The position numbers were made by a program, and so were the translations under genes. The notes under the pieces were generated by a model, which was not told the origin of the DNA, searched no databases, and saw only the letters and a list, made by a program, of their open reading frames with translations. From Paragyromitra xinjiangensis (lineage: Eukaryota; Ascomycota; Pezizomycetes; Pezizales; Discinaceae), in NCBI GenBank assembly GCA_038503065.1, contig JBCAMK010000014.1:124001-188000 (forward strand): 64,000 nucleotides of DNA, given 5' to 3'. The stretch's first letter is position 1; each line of letters opens with the position of its first letter. Positions 54,973 through 64,000 of the stretch are shown here, one piece after another.

Positions 54973-57533
54973 CCGTATAGTCTCGATAATAGCGAAATGG
55001 CCTGGGCCGGGACTATTGACAACGCATCTAAGATCTGATAGGCCAAATGAACATCACAACAAGGCTGAGAAATTAGCAGTAGTAATGGACTTCCGGGTCA
55101 ACAACCTGAGCATCAGCAACAACGACAAAACATCATGATTAATTTCGCAAGGCCAGGAAAAAGACGGCTTACAACTACTGCCAACCCTCGTTCCTTTCCT
55201 GTTCAACCTCTTTCTCAAGCCCGCCGGTCCTACACTAGTAAAAAGAAGCTGCAAGTTCTCACATACTGGTCAACTCCATCAGTAATCTGCGAGTAGAATC
55301 CAAATGAATTAGTCTGTCCCACTATCACCCAAGTGTCAGAGCATTTTGGGGGAATTCCTGTTGCTTGTATTTCAGAATGGCGAAAAATTGAAGAAGATAT
55401 TGTGAACTCGGTTGCTGGAGCTAGACATGTAATAGCTTTTCCTGGGAGTAGACGCAAGTGGCCTGAGTTGGACAAGATGTTGTATGATAATTTTGTGCAA
55501 AAGAGAGCGGAAGGCCAAATTGTCAGGCAAGGCTGGTTTCGTGTCATGGCTCAACAGTATTTTCAACAATGCTACCCTGAGAGCATGAGTGGGAGTGGAG
55601 ATGGGACAGAAAATACCCCGGGTCAATTCTGCTTTTCACGTGGCTGGTTTACAGGATTTTTATCACACCACCGAATTACGATTCGATTCACTACGAACAG
55701 AGCTCAAAAGATTCCACAAGACTACCTCACACCTATTCTTGAATTTTTTCGTTTTAATCGCAGAGTATCTCAACTACGGTTAGATGAAATATCCTATCCT
55801 ACTGGACGATATACTTTATCACAAATTGTCAATATGGACCAGACTCCCGCACCTTTTGAATACCTTTCTGGACGAACCTATGCTTTAAAGGGAAGTACAA
55901 CTGTATGGGCTAAAGCAGAAAAAAGCGGATGGGACAAACGCCAAGCAACAATACAGTTGACTGTTCTCGCTGATGGTACAATGCTCAAGCCTTGGATTCT
56001 CTTTAAAGGAAAAGGACAACTACTTGCAGCTGAGATGGATCAATATGACTCTCGAGTTACGGTAAAATTTAACCCAGAAGGCTATGCCAATGAAAATATC
56101 ATTTTAGAGTGGATTACCGAGCAACTTATACCTGTCATTCATCGAGATATTTCACTCACTATTGGTGAAACTTTATCGGAAGCTACTGAGCACAATGTGG
56201 CTGGCGCTGAAATATCGGAAGCAACTGGCCTATATACTGGAATTCCTCTCTCTGCATCTGAAGCACCTGGCCTTATTGCATTAGACGCAGCCAGCTTTCA
56301 TAAAACATCAGGTGTTTTAGAGGCTCTCCGTGATGCTAATATTATGCCTTCCTTAATCCCAGGTGGGTGTACAAGTTTAATTCAAGTGCTTGATGTCTCG
56401 GTCAATCGGCCATTTAAGGATCTCCTTAAAAATGCTATGGAAGAGGAGTTATTTCACTTGGTGCAGTTGAAAGGAGAAGAGATCTTGGCAGAGTTGGACC
56501 GGCACTGTGATGAAGGAGGCATCGAGGACTCTCCAATTGATGGAGTTATTTCTGCGGTTGGTTTGCGTCGGATTCTTTTAACAAAATCAGTGGGGGCTGC
56601 GTGGGAGAAGTTTCATGAACAAAAAAAGAAAGACAGTATTATAAAGACATTTCGAAGGTAATTGCTTTCATTAAATAGTAATAATTATCTATACTTACAA
56701 AGATCTAGTCTCGGGTTGTCACTTCCCATTGATGGCTCTTGCGATTCCAAGCTCTCAGTAAAAGGACTTTTACCTGAGGAGTTAATTATCGGAGACTGGA
56801 CCAAAGAACCCGAGCCACCAGCCACAGATACTACGGGAGAAACAGAGATAAATGAGGAAGCAGATGAGAATGAAGATGTATTCTTTGTAGAAATTGAAGG
56901 TTCTGTTCTTCAGGTTGGGAAAAGAAAAAAGCGGAAAAAACAACCTACTCGGGCCCATGCCAGTGCTTCAACATCCAAATCTACTGGTGGACCGCCAGCG
57001 AAACGAAGACAAACAACATGCTCTATGTGTCATCAAGTGGGACATAATAAAAGTAATAAAATTTGTCCCTATTGGGTAAAAAAAGGTTAGCTTGTTCTCC
57101 CGTTGTAGATTCAAATGCTAATATTTTAATTACATAGTAGCAGTTCCTCTTCCTTAACCAAATGTGAATAGTATATAGCCTATACAAGATCATCTATTGA
57201 ACACATTCTTTATACTAGATAGCTCGCTACTGTATTATTCTCTATCGTTGATTAAAAAAATAATTTACTGTAGCCCGTTATAGTTTGAACCCATCACAAA
57301 AATAAACATATATCCTCCCCACCACATTAAATCTGGTGACCGTGACTTTTTTCTTTATGTATCACTCTATACTAACCCTCACAAAATCCTCAATACCCTT
57401 GGGGCATTAGTTGTGAAGTTCGTTAGTAATTATCTCCTGCGTGCAGTCCCAAGACAACCCTAACCCTCCGACATATATTACTCTTTTAAACCGGTCCGGC
57501 CCAGGCCATTTCGTTATTACCGAGACTATACGG
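54973..57533 (+). mobile_element. Complete pogo-like (Tc1/mariner superfamily) DNA transposon
   Basis: 2561 bp. Terminal inverted repeats 54973-55010 and 57496-57533 (38 bp, 36 matching, starting CCGTATAGTCTCG) are flanked by TA on each side (54971-54972, 57534-57535). The two mismatches are G/A type. Inside is one transposase gene on the plus strand with an intron. The intact ends suggest a fairly recent insertion; the transposase carries an in-frame stop, so the copy is probably not autonomous. Confidence 0.92.
55135..57090 (+). pseudogene. pogo-type DDE transposase, interrupted by one stop codon
   Basis: Frame opens at ATG 55135 (open upstream to 55069), runs to TAG 55294-55296, and continues in the same frame to a 45-nt intron (56658-56702) and exon 2 to 57090. 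Seen: an N-terminal helix-turn-helix region (SKKKLQVLTYW before the stop; ITQVSEHFGGIPVACISEW after it), a second DNA-binding domain (RQGWFRVMAQQYFQQ, FSRGWFTGFLSHHRI, of the CENP-B/HTH type), and a DDE_1 core with catalytic Asp codons at 55837 (NMDQTP), 56284 (LDAASFH) and 56392 (VLDVSVN), the last two 36 residues apart, as in DD35D pogo enzymes. The C-terminus has a basic KKRKK patch and a C-x2-C-x4-H-x6-C zinc-knuckle-like motif. Only the single stop seems to break it. Confidence 0.85.
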
Positions 57534-58269
57534 TAGTCTAGCTATCTTTATCTGATTTAGTCGAGAGCAATTTCGGGGGCTCCGGCCATTAAACGAACTT
57601 AAAGTACGTCATCTACAATAACTTATCGAATGAAGGCATGCTGGAAATAGGCTGCCCCTGTGTGATACATACTTTCTAAGCCCCAGGCCCGGCCCGTGGA
57701 GGTCTGACCCGCAAATTCAATTTAAACGATCTAGTAGGGTCTAGGACACAATCCTACAATATTAGTCACAACTTTCGCTCAGGTATCAGAACCTTGCTCC
57801 CATTTGCATTGAGTCTTGTTCTTCAAGGAAGGTTGATTCCCCGGAGCTTCTCCCTGTTCCTTTCTTGGGCTTGAGATAGATCTTTGCGCTAGGTATATTC
57901 TCGTCTACATTTAAAAACTGTCTTATCAATATAAGTGGCCTTGGAGCGGATAATACCGTTTTAGGGAGGGTAATACCATAAGGGATGCTCCGTGAAAGAC
58001 TATTACACATGACCTACGAGATTACGGGCTGATAATATACAATTCAAGAGATATGTTCCAGCTGTGAGAACTACTAAGAACTATTCTAGTATATTAACAA
58101 CCATTTCTATGTACTTAAATGACATTTTAAATTTATCTAATGTATCTAAGGTTTAAATTATATTCTTTATCCAAACCGCCCCATCAGTGTGTTAACACTA
58201 GTACCAGAGCCACTATTATCCTAGCACTAACATCTTACCACGCAAAAAAATATTTTGCATACCCTAAAG
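57534..58269. other. Short intergenic region right of the transposon
   Basis: No gene supported. It is AT-rich, and a minus-strand frame at 57786-58010 has no recognisable feature. Confidence 0.5.
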
Positions 58270-58647
58270 ATGAATCAACAAATCCGGACCGCCAGATATA
58301 CCAGTACCAATCCTAGGCATCATCAGCTCGATATCAAACTCGACACCATCTGCAAGAAACTAGAAGGCTTCAAAGAATCAGAGCGCACTCTCCCCACTAC
58401 GTCAAATTCAGCCGCTAATTTAAACCAGCAGTCTGTGCTCAAAAAGCAGTACTCTATGATTAAAGAGGATATGGCGGCAGCTAAAAATGATCTCGCGGGG
58501 ATGAAGAAAACTAAAGATGATGAAACTTCGAAAGCTGAGTTCGGACGACTCGATGACCGCGTAGCCTCCGTTGAGGCACGGGTGAAGGCGGCAAAGCCCC
58601 GCTCTGTGTCTAAGCTCCGTTTTGTACCATCTTTGCCATCTTACTAG
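58270..58647 (+). CDS. Small coiled-coil hypothetical protein
   Basis: Single exon, 125 aa from the ATG at 58270 (the longer frame opens only with TTG). The sequence is hydrophilic, rich in Lys/Asp/Ala, with heptad-like spacing (LDIKLDTICKKLEGF; MIKEDMAAAKNDLAGMKK; RLDDRVASVEARVKAA), so a two-segment coiled coil is likely. It ends shortly after. No family recognised. It could also be a fragment of a larger gene: nothing joins it in phase on either side. It is convergent with the FAS beta gene. Confidence 0.5.
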   Translation: MNQQIRTARYTSTNPRHHQLDIKLDTICKKLEGFKESERTLPTTSNSAANLNQQSVLKKQYSMIKEDMAAAKNDLAGMKKTKDDETSKAEFGRLDDRVASVEARVKAAKPRSVSKLRFVPSLPSY

Positions 58648-59215
58648 ATCCGTGATTTTCGCGGCTGTTTGTATCTGTGTACTGTTTTATAAGGTTACCC
58701 TCCCCTAGGAGACTTTCTAGCAGATCTTCTCTAAAAATTCCTTGTGTAGTTCGTTTCAATAAATTCGAACCTCTTGTTTTTCCTTGCCTAGATAATTTCT
58801 GTGGTATGTATGCCGAAATTCAAATCTTTTGATTTAAAAACTCTATCTTCGCTGCCCCTCATTGGTGGAACTTAGCCCAATTAGATTACCAATTTCCAAA
58901 AGGCCATCACGGGGAGATTTTTATCTCGTAGCATAGACCGTTCTTCTGTTTGAAATTTGGCATTAATTGGTGGTTTTGATTCTACATGCAGCCACTAACT
59001 CGTAAATATACCAACGCATCTAGCACCATTTAATGCATCACACAATAGCCCTCGAAGAGGAAAAAAAATAAGGGAAACAAACACACTTTTCTAGCAAACA
59101 ACCATCACTACAAGATTTCTAATACCAAATCCACCCACCCAAACCCAACCTAAACCCAGCCCCAGTACTCTATCCGCAAGAAAATATAAAAGAAAGAAAA
59201 AATTTATGAAACTAT
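58648..59215. other. Convergent 3' flank between the coiled-coil ORF and FAS beta
   Basis: 568 bp of AT-rich sequence, presumably the two 3' untranslated regions. AATAAA occurs on the plus strand at about 58758, a possible poly(A) signal for the small ORF. Confidence 0.4.
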
Positions 59216-62200
59216 TTACGACGCAGCCGCAGCCTGAGGCGAGTCCTCCTCATATTTATCCCAATCTTTCAACACTTGCCCAATCCTCGGGCTGTTTGTC
59301 AGTTTGTACACATCCTCAAAGTATTCTTTTGTCAACGCAAACGGTTTTGCGGTCACGTTGGGAATGTACTTCCCAACAAGCTTGCCGGGATCGATAGAAG
59401 ACTTCAGAATCTTCTTCATGAGGAAGGACCTGAAAGGTTTAACACCACTACGCAGGAAAGTAGAGTGGAAAGGCACGTCGATTCCACGAAGAGGAATTGT
59501 GGCAAGACCACGCTGGAGCTCGATGGGCTTTGGCTTCGCTTCGGTTTGCTTAGCGCATTCCTGGATAATCTCGACAAGCTTCTCCTTAACGTCCTCAAGG
59601 GACATCTTAGCCATGAGGGCTTGGATGTCGATCTTTTGGACCTTGAGGAAGTTGAGTACATTGGTGAGGCAGTCAAGGGCGCGAAGCTAACTGAATATTA
59701 GTTTCTAGCATAAAACAAACTCCGCACCAGGGGCGAGAATACTCACATCACCAGCGCAGACATACTGCTGGTTAGCAACGTTATAGTTGACGACCTCGAG
59801 CAACCATTTGGTCTCTTCGGCAATATTATCAACAACATACTGCAGGGCTTGTTCGTTGAAAGTCTTTGAGATTCTGCTAGGGTTGACAGCAACCATAGAA
59901 TAGTTACTCCTTCCCTCAGCATCACGTTCGACAGCAACCTGCATAGTCAAACCGCGGTAAAACACGACTGATACCAACGACTCGATAGGCATAACCTCCG
60001 CCAGTGCCGCGAGGGCAGAGTATTCGCCAAGTGAGTGACCAGCAAAGACCGAATCACGCTGGACCAACCCACGAGATCTCATGTCCTCAAATGACGCCTT
60101 CTCCATGAGAGTAAGCGCAGGCTGTGTGAATTGAGTTGCAGACAAGAGACCAGTAGGCGAGCGGTAAGTATATGAGGTAGTGTTCTCATCGATTTCCTTA
60201 AAGATCTTCTCGGATTTTGTTGTGCCATCGGCCATAACACTCTCGAAGGTCATTGACATGTAGTTCTGACGGATAGCCTTTCCACGAGGACCGCCGAAGT
60301 GAACGGTGAGCTCGTTCGGGTTGTTCCTGACAATGTTCGTAATCGAGAAGCCTTTAGATCCAGTTAGTTATTAATTCGGGGTATATTGCTAGTTCAGGGA
60401 GCTTACCATAATTGTCCATGAAATGCTTATCAGCTCTTTCCCACACTTCTCTAGCCACAGGCGAAGAATCATAAAGATCCATTCCCATTCCCTGTTCCTG
60501 AGAACCTTGTCCAGTGAACACATACGCAGAAACCGGCTGCTCAACCTCTGCCTCCCCGACGAGAACCTTTTCATCAGATTCCTTGTTGGTAGTTTCGACC
60601 CTGATTATCTTCCTGCCGCTAACCATACCGATATGATGTAATTTGGTCTCGATGTCATCATTCGGCAAAACCATCCCAACAAAAGAGCAAGAGAACGATC
60701 TCACACGACCGATATTATTCTCGGCAGCCCAAGTCTCGACAAGAGAACGAACGGCCGCGGAAGAGAACATACCGTGCGTGATAGTACCTGCAAGATTGGC
60801 GTACTTGGAGAAAGTTCTGGAAACGTGGATGGGATTGAAGTCCCCAGAAACCCTAGCATAACCTTCGTTGCTCGCAGGGGCGCGGATGATCAACTGAGTC
60901 TTTGCGTTGAGAGGGATAGCGTTATCAAAGTTGACTGGCTGCTCGATACTGGACCCGTGACGCTGGAGGTAGTCAATGACTGGGTTTCCGTGGCTCTGGC
61001 CGGCGTCATATTCGACGGACGCGACTTGGATAATCTCCTTTGTTGGCAGCTCGATCAAGACCTGCCCAATGGTTTCGACAGAGCCAAAGACCTTCTCACT
61101 CTTGAAGCGGATAAAACTCGAGAGACGGAAAGTGAGAGTCTTATTGAGAAGCTCAGTGTCCGGGTCATCGAGATGGAACCACTCCTTGGACCTGAGCACA
61201 GCAACGTCCTTATGCGAAGTCAATGTTAGTTGCATAGGAGTTTCGACCTTCCTTTGGAAAGTGTTTTCATAGTCGGTATAAACTCCACGGTACAAGAACT
61301 GGGAGATGACTTCCATAACCGGTCGGCCTTCTCTAGAGATGGTACCGCAGACCTCCACCATCTTTCCGGAAGCTTGGTTTAAGACAGAGTTAATGTGGGC
61401 TTTGGTATCGACAACATCATCTTTTTTCAATGGCTCAGCACCTGGAAGCATGCGGAAGCTGTTGGATAGGTGTACGAGTCTGAGGAGGTCTCCGTCAATT
61501 GTTCTCGGGAAGATGGCCTTAATGATTGCTTTCCATCCAACGACGATCGCAAAGTCCATTGGAGCATAGACAGTCTTGCCAGGTCTCTCCACGAAAGCTT
61601 CGCCATTGTTCCCAACAGCATGGACAAAGTCGGCGATCGCCTGACCGGTGACGGTGGTTTGTCCACCTTCAAATGAGTCCGTAACAGATGCGTCCAAAGG
61701 AACCTTCTCATCGCCGAACCAGAGACGGTAGTAAAACTCCTTGATCCTATCGTTCCTTCCTTCCATAACCTCACGGATAGGAGCATATCCAGTCTCCGGG
61801 TGATATTCGAGAAGAATGGGTAACCCGACCGACTGACCGAGGACAGTGCGTTCTTCGTACATGATAAGAGAAATTTCCTTCTTGTCAGTCATCTTGACCT
61901 CGATAGTCTTGACATACCGACCGCTACCCCGGTTTTGTTCTTTGACAGTGATGACGGTCTTGGCCGAGTCGTTGGCATTGGCAATCTCCACCAACATACC
62001 ATGAGCTGGTGAGAATATGCGCTTCATCGGGTTATCTTGGTACTTATTTCCTTGAACGAAAACGGATGTAGTGAACAGCGCATGCCTCCAGGAACGAGTG
62101 TTTCCGGAAAGCAGCCTCAACCACGACTCTGCGTCAGGAAGAGCACCCTGCGATGGCGAGGATGACAGCCTATAGGTGACTTTGTTCGCCTCTTCAGAAA

Positions 62201-64000
62201 TCGTCAATCCATCAACTTCCTCAACATCTTCCACAGCTGCCAGTTGCCGGCCACCAAAGTATTCAACTACGGGAATAGTAGACTCGTCACCAGCATACAC
62301 ATCCTTGGTCAAGCTAGCGATATGCGCTCCGTGGACACCATCCAAGATATCTTTGATCGGCTCGTCTACGATTGTTGAATATTTTGCCGCCATAGGACCC
62401 TGGAGGATACAAGTTCTACCAACATCCTGACCCACAACAGCCTCCAAATCCTCTGACTGCCAAAGTGAATCTTTCTTGAACCAGTACTCAAAGTTCTCAT
62501 CAAGAGACGGGACGAACGGTACAGGCTTTTGTCCTTGTCTCTGGCACAGCAACAAGAAGTGCTGCATATCTTGAGCGTTGATGAGCTGCGTGTTGGCTTC
62601 TGGATACTGACTCAAGATTTTTTCAACAGTCTGGAAAGGATCATCCAAATCGGCATAATTCTGGAGCAAAGAAGGTTTGCCCAACTCTGTAGTGAAACGT
62701 TCCTCGATACGTCGGATAAAGTCGCCAGTAAGACGCTTCAATGAAGGATCGATCCATCGAAATTCGTGCTTCACGTACATGAGCTCAACCATGCGACGAA
62801 CGACCTCGGCGTAAGTCATATCCTCAAGATCGACGGCTTCACCGGCAGTGTTACGGCCAAACCAAGTCTTTTGGAAATCAGCGTTGAGGCGTTTGATAAT
62901 GTAGTCACGCTGCTTTTTAAGCTCCACCAGGCGCTTAACTTTATCAAGAGAGAAGATAGTGCGATCAAATTCAGCCCTATGGGAAGTCAGTAGAATCCAG
63001 TGTTTTGCAGGTGATTAGAAATTCACCATAGCTTTACACCACGAGTGGCAAGCTTGTGGATAGGCTCGCCCATTTCCGAAAGAACAGTAATGACACCACC
63101 TGCAGGTCCTTTATAGGTCTTCTCCCAGTCCTTATCCTCCAATCCTGGCGCTTCACAAATGGCTTTCTTGGCCTATAGAAAGTAAATCAGCAACTGCATC
63201 TCCGAATCGAGCTAGAATTTAAATTCACTCACGTTCAAGCTGGTATGCGCTTCCTTAGCAGTCATGACTCTGCTAGCGAACAAAACACCATCAAACGGCA
63301 TTGGCGGGTACTTGAACTTCTCGGACCAGGCACCGGTTAAGTAAGGGTAGGTATCCTCCGCACCACCGAAACCAGACCCGGCGACAAGTGCGATATTTTC
63401 ACATTTTCGGATACGCCCATACATCTGTAAGATCGGCTGGTGGAAATCCTCAAAAGAGTGATGTCCACCACCACGTCCACCAGTCCACTGAAGAATAACC
63501 GGAAAAGTAGGATTAGCCTTAGCGATATTAATAACTTGCTGGATAGCATCGACGGAACCAGGCTTAAATGAAATATGTTTCAATCCAATAGTTTCGATAT
63601 ACTCGTTGGCAACTTCGATAGACGGCACGCCAGCACCAATCGTCAACCCTTCGATGGGGACACCTTCTGAGCGGAGCTGTTGGAGAAGGGGGATCTGCCA
63701 GGACATAGCGCGGGGGTTGACGTAGATTAAATTCACGGTGATACCAGCGCCAGCGGTGGTGCCCTCTTCGATCTTGCGCAATGCCTCCGTGAGGCCTCTA
63801 GCATTGTAATATCCACCACCTGGCAAAAGTTGTTAGGACCGGAAATAAGAAACTTTGCAAAGAATTTGTAAGACCTACCAGCCAATTCAATTTGATAACC
63901 AGCATTCATGGTCGCGGCCACGAAATCCCAAGGTACAGTACAAGGGGTCATGCCCGCAACCATAACCGGGGGTCTTCCCAATAACCTCGAAAACTTGGTG
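59216..64000 (-). CDS. FAS1: Fatty acid synthase subunit beta, C-terminal part (5' end outside window)
   Basis: Visible exons (minus): 64000-63879 (partial), 63819-63233, 63172-63027, 62976-60407, 60351-59747, 59686-59216; all five introns (50-60 nt) keep phase. The subunit forms the dome of the cytosolic alpha6beta6 fungal FAS. Seen in order: FMN-dependent enoyl reductase ([41 protein letters not shown]), the large DUF1729/linker region, the MaoC-type hot-dog dehydratase ([28 protein letters not shown]), then the malonyl/palmitoyl transferase ([17 protein letters not shown], nucleophile Ser in [30 protein letters not shown]). The acetyltransferase domain and start lie beyond 64000. It ends in an Ala-rich AAAAS. 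The gene looks intact in the visible part. Confidence 0.96.

Noticed and set aside
60354..62927. Plus-strand frames of up to 151 aa within the FAS beta region
   Set aside because: All are complements of the long FAS beta exon, whose domains are unmistakable.
1..64000. CRISPR array, rRNA genes, bacterial-type operons or a prophage
   Set aside because: No regularly spaced short repeats with unique spacers, no rRNA-like blocks, and all genes have fungal intron structure.

Overview
The window reads as nuclear chromosomal DNA of a filamentous ascomycete (Pezizomycotina). The evidence is one-gene transcription units with short introns (about 30-90 nt, GT...AG, often a CTAAC/CTAAT branch site), separate-subunit fungal fatty acid synthase, a vacuolar-type acid trehalase, a fungal NLR (hydrolase/NB-ARC/TPR), an SRA-YDG protein, and pogo-type and Mutator-like DNA transposon debris. 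Gene density is low (16 supported protein genes and one tRNA in 64 kb), with long intergenic stretches full of short inverted-repeat elements. I cannot name the species.

Layout. 1.5-6.6 kb: six-exon NLR-type STAND protein (alpha/beta hydrolase, Ser/Thr/Pro repeat linker, NB-ARC, 15-16 TPRs) whose extreme 5' end looks frameshifted. 9.2-12.6 kb: four-exon acid trehalase (GH65). 15.9-16.9 kb: ribokinase (minus). 18.2-19.3 kb: SRA-YDG protein (minus). 21.8-28.8 kb: tandem family of three DUF1771+Smr paralogues plus a broken fourth copy, each full gene with a Pro-rich repeat region and hydrophobic C-tail. 29.8-31.1 kb: sphingosine/diacylglycerol-kinase-like protein (minus). 31.7 kb: tRNA-Ala(CGC). 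32.9-34.1 kb: secreted beta-propeller (minus). 36.0-38.0 kb: disordered protein (minus). 41.0-41.7 kb: Cys-rich zinc-binding-like protein (minus). 44.5-45.8 kb: C2H2-type protein. 48.0-49.0 kb: ankyrin protein. 50.2-51.4 kb: DUF4419 protein (minus). 55.0-57.5 kb: complete pogo-like transposon with 38-bp terminal inverted repeats and TA target duplication, its transposase broken by one stop. 58.3-58.6 kb: small coiled-coil ORF. 59.2-64.0 kb: 3' part of fatty acid synthase beta (minus), running off the window.

There are no operons; genes are independent. Housekeeping metabolism (FAS beta, ribokinase, trehalase, lipid kinase) is interspersed with an accessory complement (NLR, SRA reader, Smr array, ankyrin protein, transposons). 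The most notable unexplained features are the Smr array with 30-33 nt mini-introns, several non-autonomous inverted-repeat elements with recognisable target duplications (including a 420-bp Mutator-like element with 9-bp duplication), a nearly identical 185-bp dispersed repeat 29 kb apart, eleven intergenic copies of the palindrome TACATGTA, and four intergenic copies of the telomere-like AACCCTAACCCT.
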